A DNA stretch of 64,000 nucleotides, from contig NZ_JADYUI010000006.1 of the NCBI RefSeq assembly GCF_021531695.1, forward strand, positions 1-64,000. Reading direction: 5' to 3'. The notes beneath the pieces were generated by a model. That model searched no databases, had not been told where the DNA came from, and saw only the letters and a program-made list of their open reading frames with translations. Source of the DNA: Roseburia hominis. GTDB lineage: Bacteria > Bacillota > Clostridia > Lachnospirales > Lachnospiraceae. Below, piece by piece: positions 33,798-43,001 of this stretch (the first letter of the stretch is position 1; every line of letters begins with the position of its first letter). The position numbers and the translations under genes were made by a program.

Positions 33798-34990
33798 TTC
33801 ATTTTGTCGAACACTTTCGACAATTTCTCAATCATTTCATCTACGTGTTCTTTCTCAATAATAAGCGGTGGTACAAAACGAAGGACATTGGCGCCTGCCG
33901 TAATCACAATGAGTCCTTCTTTTAATGCTTCTGCCGAAACTTTGCTTACCGGCATTTCACAAACCAGTCCCTGCATCAGTCCCATACCACGGCGTGCTGT
34001 CAGAAAATCATATTTTGTGACCAGCTCATCTAAGCGCTTCTCTAAATATGGTGCAATCTCTTTTACATGGTCTGTAATCTTTTCTTTTTCCATTAATTCT
34101 AAAACCGTATTTACTGCTGCCCCGATAAATGGATTGCCACCATAAGTCGTTCCGTGGTCTCCCGGTGCCAGTGATTTTTCCGCCACATGTTCTGTCATAA
34201 GAAATGCTCCGACCGGCACTCCACAACCAAGTGCCTTTGCACTTGTCATGATATCCGGTTTCACGCCGTAATTCTGCCATGCAAACATCTCACCGGTTCG
34301 TCCCATTCCGCATTGGATTTCATCCAAAATCAAAAGAATATCATGTTCATCGCAGAGTTCTCTTACCCCTTTCATAAATTCTTCTGTTGCAGGATAGATT
34401 CCGCCTTCTCCCTGAACCGGCTCAAAAATGATTGCACAGGTCTTATCGGTAATCAATGCCTTAACACTCTCTAAATTATTAAATTCTGCAAATTTAACAC
34501 CCGGCATCAATGGCTCAAATGGTTCCCTGTAATGTTCATTTCCCGTTATGGATACCGCTCCAATGGTTCTTCCATGAAAAGAATGATTCATGGAAATAAT
34601 TTCATGTCCGGCATGACCATCTCTGGTGTATGCATATTTTTTGGCAGATTTAATTGCACCTTCAATTGCTTCTGCGCCGCTGTTTGTAAAAAACACGCGA
34701 TCCATCCCCGATGCCCTTAGTATACGCTCTGCTGCCTGAATCGTCGGTACATTATAATAAAAATTTGAAGTATGCATGACCTTATCAATCTGATTTTTCA
34801 ATGCATCATTATATTCTTTTTTCCCATAGCCAAATGCCTGAACTGCAATTCCTGCCGCAAAATCCAGATATTTATTACCATCCGTATCATACAGATAAAC
34901 GCCCTCGCCTCGATCTAAAACAAGCGGATAACGATTATAGGTATGTACGAGTTCTTCTTCTGCTTTCTCAATATATTCTTCTTTATTCAT
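33770..34990 (-). CDS. argD: Acetylornithine aminotransferase
   Basis: 406 aa class-III PLP aminotransferase that makes N-acetylornithine from the semialdehyde. Motifs: [47 protein letters not shown] with the cofactor aspartate, and the PLP lysine in [15 protein letters not shown]. The start is ATG at 34990, overlapping the argB 3' end; the 45-residue longer frame would lie inside argB. The C-terminus is written by an inserted repeat element, so the last eight residues are probably not ancestral. It is the last gene of the argC-GNAT-argJ-argB-argD cluster. Confidence 0.94.
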   Translation of the reverse strand: MNKEEYIEKAEEELVHTYNRYPLVLDRGEGVYLYDTDGNKYLDFAAGIAVQAFGYGKKEYNDALKNQIDKVMHTSNFYYNVPTIQAAERILRASGMDRVFFTNSGAEAIEGAIKSAKKYAYTRDGHAGHEIISMNHSFHGRTIGAVSITGNEHYREPFEPLMPGVKFAEFNNLESVKALITDKTCAIIFEPVQGEGGIYPATEEFMKGVRELCDEHDILLILDEIQCGMGRTGEMFAWQNYGVKPDIMTSAKALGCGVPVGAFLMTEHVAEKSLAPGDHGTTYGGNPFIGAAVNTVLELMEKEKITDHVKEIAPYLEKRLDELVTKYDFLTARRGMGLMQGLVCEMPVSKVSAEALKEGLIVITAGANVLRFVPPLIIEKEHVDEMIEKLSKVFDKMKPELFKVAK

Positions 34991-35882
34991 GATAAAACTT
35001 CGTCTCCTTATCTCCAAGAATTGCTGTGCCGATTCCTTTATTTGTAAAGATTTCAAGTAACAGACAATGTGGTATTCTGCCATCCAGAATATGCACTCTC
35101 GAAACGCCATTTTCAATTGCTTCAATGCAGTTATTTAATTTTGGAAGCATTCCACCACCGATAAATCCATCCTGAATCAAATTTCTTGCCTCTGCAACCG
35201 GAAGCTCTGAAATTAAAGTCTCTTTTCTTTCCGGATCTTTATATACCCCTTCAATATCAGTAAGAAATGCAAGTTTTTCTGCCTTTACAGCTCTCGCGAT
35301 TGCACAGGCTGCATCGTCTGCATTGATATTATAAGTATTAAAGTCATCATCCATTCCAACCGGACAGACAATCGGTAAAAAGTCTTTTTCGAGTAAATCA
35401 TACAGGATTTTTGGATTTACTTCCTTGACATCCCCGACAAAACCAATATCCTGACCATTGGAAAGCTTTTTATTCACTTTAAGAAGTCCACCATCTTTTC
35501 CACTGATTCCAATCGCATTAACTCCCAGTGCTTCCACCATCTGTACCAGGGATTTATTGACCTTTCCAAGTACCATCTCTGCAATCTCCATCGTAGCAGC
35601 ATCCGTTTTTCTAAGACCATTCACAAACTCCGGTTGCATTCCTGCTTTTTCTACCCATTTGCTAATCTCTTTTCCACCACCATGTACAATAATCGGCTTA
35701 AAACCAACCAGCTTTAATAAGGTAACATCCTGAATTACGTTTCGCTTTAATTCTTCATCTACCATCGCACTTCCGCCGTATTTTACCACGATAATTTTGC
35801 GGTTAAAACGCTGAATATATGGTAATGCCTCAATTAATGTCTCTGCTTTCTGCAAAATTTCCTGCATATTTTTCTCGTCCAT
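34983..35882 (-). CDS. argB: Acetylglutamate kinase
   Basis: 299 aa amino-acid kinase that phosphorylates N-acetylglutamate. Motifs: [10 protein letters not shown] (phosphate-binding), VHGGGKEIS, and [21 protein letters not shown] with the nucleotide site. An N-terminal helix (about 1-25) of the kind found in arginine-inhibited hexameric enzymes is present, so feedback inhibition by arginine is plausible. It overlaps argD by 8 bp. Confidence 0.95.
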   Translation of the reverse strand: MDEKNMQEILQKAETLIEALPYIQRFNRKIIVVKYGGSAMVDEELKRNVIQDVTLLKLVGFKPIIVHGGGKEISKWVEKAGMQPEFVNGLRKTDAATMEIAEMVLGKVNKSLVQMVEALGVNAIGISGKDGGLLKVNKKLSNGQDIGFVGDVKEVNPKILYDLLEKDFLPIVCPVGMDDDFNTYNINADDAACAIARAVKAEKLAFLTDIEGVYKDPERKETLISELPVAEARNLIQDGFIGGGMLPKLNNCIEAIENGVSRVHILDGRIPHCLLLEIFTNKGIGTAILGDKETKFYHE

Positions 35883-35908
35883 TTCTTTCTAATCCTCCAT
35901 CTATCCCC

Positions 35909-37132
35909 TTAAGAACGGTAATCCGCATTAATTTTTATATAATCATAAGTAAGATCACAGCCCCACGCTGTCGCTTCCGCTTCGCCCAACTTAAGATCTG
36001 CTATTGCTGTCACTTCATCTGCTGAGAGAATCTTTGTTGCTTCTTCCTCAGAATAGTCCAGTGCAACACCATTTTCAATAATCTGAATACTTCCGTTCTT
36101 ACTTTCAAAATATAAATCAACCTTTTCCGGATCAAATTCTGCACCGGAATAACCCATAGCGCAAAGGATTCTTCCCCAATTTGCATCATGTCCGTAAATG
36201 GCTGCTTTGGTAAGATTTGATGTAATGACCGCCTTGCTTAAAACCTTCGCCTGCTCTTTCTCTAAAGCATGAACAACCTTTACTTCAAAAAGTGCTGTCG
36301 CACCCTCTCCATCTCCTGCCATCTTTTTTGCCAGTGTGGTATTCACAAAATTGAGTGCTTCCTTAAACTTAATATAATCATCATTTTTCGTTATGATTTC
36401 TTCATTCCCTGCCTCGCCATTCGCAAGTAAAAGACAAGTATCATTCGTAGAGGTATCCCCATCTACCGAAATCATATTATAAGTATCTTTCACATCCTCA
36501 CTCAACGCTTCCTGCAACATCTGCTTTGAAATCTTTGCATCTGTCGTCACAAAACTTAACATCGTACACATATTCGGATGTATCATACCGGAACCTTTAC
36601 ACATACCGCCAATCGTAACTGTCTTTCCTGAAAGTTCAATTTCTACAGCAATCTCTTTTTCTTTCGTATCTGTGGTCATAATAGAGAGTGCTGCCTCATG
36701 CCCTGCTTCCAAACTATCCTTTAACTCCGGCACCATATTCTTTACACCATTTTTGATTCGATCCATCGGAAGCTGCTTTCCAATGACACCGGTAGAGGCT
36801 ACCAAAACACTGTCGGATGAAATATCTAAAAGTTCTGCCGCACAATCAGCAGTTTCCTTGCAATAACCCATTCCCTCATCACCGGTGCAGGCATTTGCAA
36901 TTCCGGCATTTACCACAACTGCATGTGCACATTTGCTGTTAGCAACCACTTCCTGATCCCATTTGACCGGAGCCGCCTTTACCAGATTCGTGGTAAAAGT
37001 TCCTGCCACTTTACAAGGTGTCTTTGAAAAAATCATTGCCATATCTTTTCTGTCTTTATATTTAATTCCTGCAGCTGTAGATGCTGCCTCAAATCCTTTT
37101 GCCGCAGTTACGCCACCTTTTACCTGTTTCAT
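35909..37132 (-). CDS. argJ: Bifunctional ornithine acetyltransferase / N-acetylglutamate synthase ArgJ
   Basis: 407 aa. It recycles the acetyl group from N-acetylornithine to glutamate. The autocleavage site is in KKMAGDGEGATALFEV, where the threonine becomes the nucleophile of the beta chain. The oxyanion glycines and STGVIGKQLP are present in the alpha half. The start at 37132 gives a seven-base spacing to AGGAGG, while the ATG two codons earlier is too close. Whether the enzyme is mono- or bifunctional cannot be decided from sequence. Confidence 0.94.
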   Translation of the reverse strand: MKQVKGGVTAAKGFEAASTAAGIKYKDRKDMAMIFSKTPCKVAGTFTTNLVKAAPVKWDQEVVANSKCAHAVVVNAGIANACTGDEGMGYCKETADCAAELLDISSDSVLVASTGVIGKQLPMDRIKNGVKNMVPELKDSLEAGHEAALSIMTTDTKEKEIAVEIELSGKTVTIGGMCKGSGMIHPNMCTMLSFVTTDAKISKQMLQEALSEDVKDTYNMISVDGDTSTNDTCLLLANGEAGNEEIITKNDDYIKFKEALNFVNTTLAKKMAGDGEGATALFEVKVVHALEKEQAKVLSKAVITSNLTKAAIYGHDANWGRILCAMGYSGAEFDPEKVDLYFESKNGSIQIIENGVALDYSEEEATKILSADEVTAIADLKLGEAEATAWGCDLTYDYIKINADYRS

Positions 37133-37165
37133 ATCCATTCCTCCTGATTTAAAGACTTGCTCTTA

Positions 37166-37627
37166 CTATTTATTAAAATTTGTAATGTTTTCCTCATTTA
37201 ATGTAAAATCATAATAATTCAAATCATCACGAAATGTCCAGCCAACACTTTTCCAAAAATTATTTCCAATCGCATTATCCTTAAATGCAATCAGACACAC
37301 TTTATTGATCTTTTCTTTCTGTAAGGCATGCATTGCTGCCACTGCCATGCTTTTTCCGATTCCATGATTTCGATATTCTTCCGCTACGCAGACATGATAA
37401 AAGCAGCCACGTCTACCGTCATGCCCACAGAGAATAGAACCAACAATCCTACCCTCTGCCTCTGCGACAATACTGGTAGTTGGATTTCTCTTAATAAAAG
37501 CCTCAACACCCTCTTTGGAATCATCAATTGTCCGGATTCCGAATCCTTTAATTGTCATCCATAAATTATGTACTTCCGTATAATCCTCGATTTTCATCTC
37601 GCGAATCGTAAAACCTAATTCTTCCAT
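37166..37627 (-). CDS. GNAT-family acetyltransferase in the arginine cluster
   Basis: 153 aa single-domain GNAT. The acetyl-CoA loop is VAEEYRNHGIGKSM (R/QxxGxG/A type), and CGHDGRRGCFYHVCV is the preceding strand. It resembles the YpeA-type subgroup. It lies between argC and argJ, with spacings of 21 and 33 bp, so it is probably co-transcribed. A role as a short N-acetylglutamate synthase is possible but not shown by sequence; protein N-terminal or small-molecule acetylation is the alternative. Confidence 0.82.
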   Translation of the reverse strand: MEELGFTIREMKIEDYTEVHNLWMTIKGFGIRTIDDSKEGVEAFIKRNPTTSIVAEAEGRIVGSILCGHDGRRGCFYHVCVAEEYRNHGIGKSMAVAAMHALQKEKINKVCLIAFKDNAIGNNFWKSVGWTFRDDLNYYDFTLNEENITNFNK

Positions 37628-37648
37628 CCTTATCCCCTTCATATCTAT

Positions 37649-38704
37649 TTATGGAAACATCGGAACCAGTTCTAATCCTTCTGATTCCTTAAACCCAAAC
37701 AGCAGATTCATATTCTGCACTGCCTGGCCTGCTGCTCCCTTAACCAGATTATCCAAAGCTCCCATCATAATAACTCTTCCGGTTCTTTCATCCACTTTAA
37801 AATTCACATCAACATAATTGCTGCCCTCTACCCATTTTGTCTCCGGGCAGACTCCCTCTTCCAATACACGGATGAATTTTTCCTTTTTATAATATTTTTC
37901 ATAAGCATTTCTTATTTCTGCTGCTGTCGGGAAAGTTCCATCTTCTTTTTTTACCAAAGATGCATATTCTGTTGCAAGAATTCCCCGATTCATTGGTGCA
38001 AGATGTGGAGTAAAGGTAACTGTAATATCATGTCCTGCCGCATAACCAAGCTGTTCTTCAATCTCCGGTGTATGTCTGTGTGTCGTTACACCATACGCTT
38101 TCATATTCTCATTGACTTCACAGTAAAGGTTTGGGACTTTTGCTCCTCTTCCTGCCCCTGAAGTACCGCTTTTGGCATCAATAATCAGGGTATCCGGATC
38201 AATCAAACCCTCTTTTACCAAAGGATATGCCGTTAAAATGGAACATGTTGTATAACAGCCCGGATTTGCAACAAGTCTTGCATTTCTTACCTTGTCTCTG
38301 TTGATTTCGCAGAGTCCATAAACCGCTTCCTCTATAAATTCAGGACTTTTATGTTCTATTTTATACCATTTCTCATAAATAGCAACATCCTTGATTCGAT
38401 AGTCTGCTGACAAATCAATAATTTTTACTTTATTTAAAATATCCTCTGTCAGGATAGAAGCAAGATATCCCTGTGGTGTTGCCGTAAAAATAACATCTAC
38501 TTCCTCAGCCAATTTTTCAATATTATCATCTAAACAAGAATCTTCAACTAACTCAAACATGTTCTGATACACTTCTGCATATTTTTTATCAATATAGCTT
38601 CTTGAGCCATACCATTTAATTTCTACTTCTTTATGTCCAAGAAGGATTCTGACTAATTCGCCCCCTGCATATCCGGTTGCCCCTATAATTCCTGCTTTTA
38701 TCAT
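37649..38704 (-). CDS. argC: N-acetyl-gamma-glutamyl-phosphate reductase
   Basis: 351 aa NADPH-dependent reductase. The Rossmann motif GIIGATGYAGGELVRIL opens the protein, and the catalytic cysteine is in VANPGCYTT (about 142-150). The start at 38704 has AGGAGG seven bases upstream and begins directly at the Rossmann fold; a 15-residue longer frame is unlikely. It is the first gene of the leftward arginine cluster. Confidence 0.95.
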   Translation of the reverse strand: MIKAGIIGATGYAGGELVRILLGHKEVEIKWYGSRSYIDKKYAEVYQNMFELVEDSCLDDNIEKLAEEVDVIFTATPQGYLASILTEDILNKVKIIDLSADYRIKDVAIYEKWYKIEHKSPEFIEEAVYGLCEINRDKVRNARLVANPGCYTTCSILTAYPLVKEGLIDPDTLIIDAKSGTSGAGRGAKVPNLYCEVNENMKAYGVTTHRHTPEIEEQLGYAAGHDITVTFTPHLAPMNRGILATEYASLVKKEDGTFPTAAEIRNAYEKYYKKEKFIRVLEEGVCPETKWVEGSNYVDVNFKVDERTGRVIMMGALDNLVKGAAGQAVQNMNLLFGFKESEGLELVPMFP

Positions 38705-38733
38705 CTTTTTTCCTCCTTTATTTTCATCATCTA

Positions 38734-38769
38734 ATGCATAATTATACATTCATTCTTTTCATTATGCAA
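38734..38769 (-). promoter_or_regulatory. argC promoter with likely ArgR box
   Basis: On the minus strand TTGCAT (38764-38769), a 17-bp spacer and consensus TATAAT (38741-38746). The palindrome-like ATGCATAATTATACAT (38734-38749) covers the -10 and resembles an ARG box half-site pair, so repression by ArgR with arginine is likely. Confidence 0.7.
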
Positions 38770-38916
38770 GTATTATTTTTTCCTTTTATTTTGAAACATC
38801 ACATTTTTCAAAAAGAACTCTTTCATTATATAACTATACATATCTTCTTTACCAGAAATCTCATTTTTCACAGATTATTTTGTATATTTATTTATTTTTT
38901 ATGTATATTTTCACAC

Positions 38917-38945
38917 TTGCTTTTTTAAAAATTATAGGGTATATT
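38917..38945 (+). promoter_or_regulatory. argG promoter
   Basis: TTGCTT (38917-38922), a 17-bp spacer and TATATT (38940-38945). AT-rich TGTATATTTA and ATGTATATTT repeats lie just upstream and could be ArgR sites, but they are too AT-rich to be sure. Confidence 0.65.
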
Positions 38946-38996
38946 ATCTTTAATGGCAAAAGAAGCCCTATACTACGATTGAAAGGATGAATAAAA

Positions 38997-40220
38997 ATGA
39001 AAGAAAAAGTTGTTTTAGCTTATTCAGGCGGATTAGATACAACAGCAATCATCCCATGGTTAAAGGAAAACTATGATTGTGAAGTTATCTGCTGTTGTGT
39101 AGACTGCGGACAGGAAGAAGAATTAGATGGTTTGGAAGAAAGAGCGAAATTATCCGGCGCTTCCAAATTATATATTGAGGATATGGTAGATGAATTCTGC
39201 GATGACTTTATTGTACCTTGTGTACAGGCAGATGCTGTATATGAAAATAAATATTTACTCGGAACCTCTATGGCTCGCCCGGGTATTGCAAAAAGACTGG
39301 TAAAAGTTGCAAGACAGGAAGGTGCTACTGCAATCTGTCACGGTGCTACCGGAAAAGGAAATGACCAGATTCGTTTCGAACTTGCCATCAAAGCTCTTGC
39401 CCCTGATCTTAAAATCATTGCTCCTTGGAGAAGCGACAAATGGAACATGCAGTCCAGAGAAGACGAGATTGCTTTTTGCCAGAAACACGGCATCCATCTT
39501 CCGTTTTCTGCCGATTCCAGCTATAGCCGCGACCGTAACTTATGGCATATCAGCCATGAGGGCTTAGAGCTTGAAGACCCATCAAAAGAGCCAAATTATG
39601 AGCATGTTCTGGTATTAAGCGTTCCACCGGAAAAAGCACCGGATGAAGGAGAATATGTTACCATGACATTTGAAAAAGGTGTTCCGACTTCTGTAAACGG
39701 ACAGAAAATGAAAGTTTCTGATATTATTCGTACTTTAAATAAACTCGGCGGAAAACACGGAATCGGTATCATTGATATTGTAGAAAACCGTGTCGTTGGT
39801 ATGAAATCCAGAGGTGTCTATGAAACTCCTGGCGGAACCATTCTTATGGAAGCTCACAGACAATTGGAAGAACTCGTATTAGACCGTGCCACTTTTGAAG
39901 TCAAAAAGGATATGGGCAATAAGATGGCTCAGATTGTTTACGAAGGAAAATGGTTCACACCGCTTCGCGAGGCAGTTCAGGCATTCGTAACTTCCACACA
40001 GGAATATGTAACCGGTGAAGTCAAGTTCAAATTATACAAAGGAAACATCATAAAAGCCGGAACAACTTCTCCTTATTCCTTATACAATGAATCTCTGGCA
40101 AGCTTTACGACGGGTGATTTATATGACCATCATGACGCAGAAGGTTTCATCACATTATTTGGTCTTCCGTTAAAAGTCCGTGCCATGAAAATGCAGGAAT
40201 TAGAAAACAAAGACAAATAA
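38997..40220 (+). CDS. argG: Argininosuccinate synthase
   Basis: 407 aa. It joins citrulline and aspartate using ATP. The PP-loop motif is [16 protein letters not shown] (about 7-22), and the C-terminal half has the substrate-binding [13 protein letters not shown] and [12 protein letters not shown] segments. It is divergent from argC with a shared 290-bp control region. argH, which usually follows, is absent; a terminator comes directly after. Confidence 0.97.
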   Translation: MKEKVVLAYSGGLDTTAIIPWLKENYDCEVICCCVDCGQEEELDGLEERAKLSGASKLYIEDMVDEFCDDFIVPCVQADAVYENKYLLGTSMARPGIAKRLVKVARQEGATAICHGATGKGNDQIRFELAIKALAPDLKIIAPWRSDKWNMQSREDEIAFCQKHGIHLPFSADSSYSRDRNLWHISHEGLELEDPSKEPNYEHVLVLSVPPEKAPDEGEYVTMTFEKGVPTSVNGQKMKVSDIIRTLNKLGGKHGIGIIDIVENRVVGMKSRGVYETPGGTILMEAHRQLEELVLDRATFEVKKDMGNKMAQIVYEGKWFTPLREAVQAFVTSTQEYVTGEVKFKLYKGNIIKAGTTSPYSLYNESLASFTTGDLYDHHDAEGFITLFGLPLKVRAMKMQELENKDK

Positions 40221-40240
40221 AAAGCAACATCTTTTCCAAA

Positions 40241-40295
40241 TAAGAAAAAACCTTTTGAATCGAGATTATCTCACATTCAAAAGGTTTTTTTCTTA
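40241..40295. terminator. Bidirectional terminator between argG and the surface-protein gene
   Basis: A 19- to 20-bp stem (AACCTTTTGAAT/ATTCAAAAGGTT extended by A- and T-runs) with a 14-base loop ends both convergent genes. Confidence 0.92.
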
Positions 40296-40300
40296 TAATA

Positions 40301-41494
40301 CTATCTTGGCTGTGCATGTCCCATCGCATCAAAATAAACCGGTTCTCCGGTTGGAGAATAAGATTCCTGATTTGTCATAAGTGCACCATTTGCTTCTGCA
40401 TATCCAAGGTCTCCATTCGGAAAATAAAAATAACCGCCTCTTTGTAACACACCATATGGATTGATATAATACAAATTCGTATCACTTCCCTGACCATAGG
40501 TAAGTTTATCACGGTACATATATCCAAACGTATCAAAATAACAGATATCATCGACCGGATTTCCCTCAATACTCTTCTTGACATTTACAAATTGATCAAA
40601 TGCTTCATGACCATTCTGATCAAAATAAATAATATTTACTCCATTCGGATGATAAGTAAGCCTGTCTTTCATCGGAGTTCCATCTTTCTGTAAGTAATAC
40701 GTATATGTCCCATCACAGAAAAAAGCATCCGTTACCATTGTGCCATCCTCAAGATAATAGTGTGTCCCATCCCAAATATCACCATTGTTCTGTAAGGTAT
40801 AATGGCGAACAAAACGCCCTGTATATCCATTTGCAATCGTAATATCACCCATGGAAATATTGGTCTTGCTCCTTAAGATATAAGAATAATGTCCATCCTC
40901 ATCTATCATCTGGATATCATGAAGTCTCCACTCACCACTCACTGCACTGGTTGGTATTTTTATGGTAATTGTATACACTCCGGTATTCTGATTATATCTG
41001 CAATATCCTTTTTCATTCTCCATTGTTGCTGACGTCGTCTGAAATGTTTTTGTTTTCTTATCTGAAGTACGATAATCATAATAAAAATGAATCCGTGCCA
41101 CATTCTCTGTCTTTATGGTTATTTTTACGCTTTCTCCCGGATGAACCGTCTCTTTATCCAGAGTGAGACTGGAAAGATCCGCTGTCCCTTTCCCCTCTAT
41201 ATCATCAGTTTCAATGTCAATTTTTCCTTTATCGTCATTTTCTGTACTATCTTCCGTATCATCTTCTTCTGTATCCTCTTCCTCTGTATCATCGTTTCCT
41301 ATGATTTTATCCAAAATCGATGAAAGTCCGGTTACAGACTCCTCCAACGCTGTTTCATTTGCAATCCCATCTGCCTCATCCGCTGTCCCTTGTGCAATCT
41401 CATAATTATCAGCCCTTTCTGCTGCTGCAAGCGGCACGCTGATACCCAAAGTCATTGCCAGCACCATCATGATACTTACTATCTTCTTTTTCAT
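40301..41494 (-). CDS. Secreted surface protein with C-terminal Tyr/Phe-rich repeats, paralog 1
   Basis: 397 aa. A signal peptide (to about residue 25, cleaved near PLAAAE) is followed by a disordered acidic region (about 65-100, rich in D, E and T). A beta-sandwich-like domain follows (about 105-205: DKETVHPGESVKITIKTENV, then WRLHDIQMIDEDG). The C-terminal ~150 residues contain repeats such as YYLQKDGTPM, IYFDQNGHEAF and CYFDTFGYMY, resembling glucan/choline-binding repeats. The last ~135 residues are very similar to the adjacent paralog, whereas the N-terminal half has diverged. The function is unknown; wall or polysaccharide binding is inferred. Confidence 0.82.
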   Translation of the reverse strand: MKKKIVSIMMVLAMTLGISVPLAAAERADNYEIAQGTADEADGIANETALEESVTGLSSILDKIIGNDDTEEEDTEEDDTEDSTENDDKGKIDIETDDIEGKGTADLSSLTLDKETVHPGESVKITIKTENVARIHFYYDYRTSDKKTKTFQTTSATMENEKGYCRYNQNTGVYTITIKIPTSAVSGEWRLHDIQMIDEDGHYSYILRSKTNISMGDITIANGYTGRFVRHYTLQNNGDIWDGTHYYLEDGTMVTDAFFCDGTYTYYLQKDGTPMKDRLTYHPNGVNIIYFDQNGHEAFDQFVNVKKSIEGNPVDDICYFDTFGYMYRDKLTYGQGSDTNLYYINPYGVLQRGGYFYFPNGDLGYAEANGALMTNQESYSPTGEPVYFDAMGHAQPR

Positions 41495-41523
41495 ATGCAT
41501 CCTCTTTTCCTATCATTTTCCTC

Positions 41524-41565
41524 ATAATAGCACGTTCTTTCTTATCGTGCAAGCAGTAACGATAA
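41524..41565 (-). promoter_or_regulatory. Promoter of surface-protein paralog 1 with inverted repeat
   Basis: On the minus strand TTGCAC (41547-41552), a 17-bp spacer and TATTAT (41524-41529). TTATCGT (41542-41548) and ACGATAA (41559-41565) form a dyad overlapping the -35, a candidate repressor or activator site. Confidence 0.6.
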
Positions 41566-41591
41566 AGCCGACTTTTACGCACGAACTGCTT

Positions 41592-41630
41592 TTGCTGTAT
41601 AGGAAAGTCGAAAAATTTCCTATATAGCAA
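41592..41630. repeat. Palindromic hairpin TTGCTGTATAGGAAA / TTTCCTATATAGCAA
   Basis: Two 15-base arms (one mismatch) with a nine-base loop. The inner TATAGGAAA/TTTCCTATA is shared with the palindrome at 22077-22100. It lies between the terminator of paralog 2 and the promoter of paralog 1. Confidence 0.65.
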
Positions 41631-41678
41631 AAAGCACTCCCCATCAAAAGATAAAATATCTTCTGACAAGGAGTACTT
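41631..41678 (-). terminator. Terminator of surface-protein paralog 2
   Basis: On the minus strand AGTACTCC and GGGAGTGCT close a long imperfect stem, with an inner AGAAGATA/TATCTTTT part, followed by TTTTTGC. Confidence 0.75.
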
Positions 41679-41685
41679 CCGTATC

Positions 41686-41727
41686 GCAGACATTCGCAAT
41701 CTGCTCCGCTACCTGCTCATAAACCAT
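41686..41727 (-). repeat. Short dispersed repeat, copy 2 (3' of surface-protein paralog 2)
   Basis: Minus-strand ATGGTTTATGAGCAGGTAGC, continuing to GCAGATTGCGAATG. It starts 12 bp after the paralog 2 stop codon and precedes the terminator stem, so it would be in the 3' untranslated region. It matches copies 1 and 3 at most positions. Confidence 0.7.
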
Positions 41728-41739
41728 TTCTCATTTTAA

Positions 41740-42873
41740 TTACTGTTTTGCATGTCCCATTCCATCAAAATGAACCAATGCACCTGCTGGTGAATAAGAA
41801 TCCTGATTCGTCATCAATGCACCATTTGCCTCTGCATATCCCAAATCACCATTCGGGAATGTAAAGTAACCACCTCTTTGCATTACTCCACATGGATTAA
41901 TATAGTAAAGATTACTGTCTCCATTCTGACCATAAGTAAGTTTATCCTGATACATATAACCTGATGCATCGAAATAGCAAATATCATCAACAGCTTCACC
42001 GGTGATGCTCTGCTTTACATTCACAAAGCTATTAAATACTTCATGACCATTTTCATCAAAATAAATAACAGCTACACCATTTGGATGATAAGTAAGTCGA
42101 CTCTTCATCGGTGTTCCGTTTGCCTGTAAATAATAGGTATATGCACCATCAAAGAAGAATACATCCTTTTTCACTTCACCATTTACTTTATAATAAGTAC
42201 CATCCCACGTTTCGCCCGCAGCTGTATTCAAAGTACAATGTGGTACTGTTCTTCCTGCAGAAGATGGAAGACTTGCTCCACCGATTGAAATATAATATGG
42301 AGAAAGATCTGCGGAATCTTCCCATGAAAACTGATTATTATCCCAAACATAAGAATATTTTTCATTCTGATCAATCATCTGAATATCATCCAAATACATC
42401 ACACCTGTTGCTGCATCATCCGGAAGGTTTACCGTAAGTGTCCAGTAACCGGTCATTTCGTCATAAACAGCATTTCCTTTTGAGTTTTCAAAAGATGTTG
42501 TTGAGAACGTTTTTTCTTTTCCATCTGTAGCTTTGTAACTAAAATAAAAATGCAATCTCTTTACATTTGCTGTTTTTAAGCGAATCACTACAGTATCTCC
42601 TGCATTTCTCAATCTGCTGCTATAACTAATCGTAGAAAGATCCACGGTACCCGTCGCATCTGCATTGCCGGATTTTTTACCAACCAGCTGTTCTTCCTCA
42701 TTTGTAGTTCTTTCTGCTTTTGCTTCGTCATTTACATTTGCATCCTTAACATCATCTGTTGTTTCCGCTGCAACCTGTGTCTGTGCCTCGGTCACTTCTT
42801 CTGCAAATACGGTTGTGCTCATAGAAAAAACCATTGCTGCAGCTAATACCAGGCTCGCTATTTTTTTCTTCAT
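41740..42873 (-). CDS. Secreted surface protein with C-terminal Tyr/Phe-rich repeats, paralog 2
   Basis: 377 aa. It has a clear signal peptide (cleavage near TTVFAEE, about residue 25), a disordered acidic stretch (about 30-75), an Ig-like beta domain (about 80-200, including MYLDDIQMIDQNEKYSY), and the same C-terminal repeat block as paralog 1 (YYLQANGTPM, IYFDENGHEVF, CYFDASGYMY, YFTFPNGDLGYAEANGALM). Its C-terminal third differs from paralog 1 by only a minority of residues. It has its own promoter and terminator, so the pair is a tandem duplication with separate expression. Confidence 0.82.
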   Translation of the reverse strand: MKKKIASLVLAAAMVFSMSTTVFAEEVTEAQTQVAAETTDDVKDANVNDEAKAERTTNEEEQLVGKKSGNADATGTVDLSTISYSSRLRNAGDTVVIRLKTANVKRLHFYFSYKATDGKEKTFSTTSFENSKGNAVYDEMTGYWTLTVNLPDDAATGVMYLDDIQMIDQNEKYSYVWDNNQFSWEDSADLSPYYISIGGASLPSSAGRTVPHCTLNTAAGETWDGTYYKVNGEVKKDVFFFDGAYTYYLQANGTPMKSRLTYHPNGVAVIYFDENGHEVFNSFVNVKQSITGEAVDDICYFDASGYMYQDKLTYGQNGDSNLYYINPCGVMQRGGYFTFPNGDLGYAEANGALMTNQDSYSPAGALVHFDGMGHAKQ

Positions 42874-42906
42874 TCCTAATCCTCTCTTTCTTAATATACC
42901 AGATTT

Positions 42907-42935
42907 ATTCTATTGAAATCCCTGTTCTCTGTCAA
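42907..42935 (-). promoter_or_regulatory. Promoter of surface-protein paralog 2
   Basis: On the minus strand TTGACA (42930-42935), a 17-bp spacer and TAGAAT (42907-42912). The strong -35 and good ribosome site suggest high expression. Confidence 0.75.
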
Positions 42936-43001
42936 TTAAATTTTCCATATTTTATAATTTTATTACAACTTGATTTGGTTTCATTCTTTTTATTTTTACA
43001 A

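Noticed and set aside
34991-35125. 45-residue N-terminal extension of argD
   Set aside because: It lies entirely inside argB in another frame. The ATG overlapping the argB end gives the normal family N-terminus.
40221-40300. argH after argG
   Set aside because: A strong bidirectional terminator follows argG directly and no argininosuccinate lyase sequence is present in the window.
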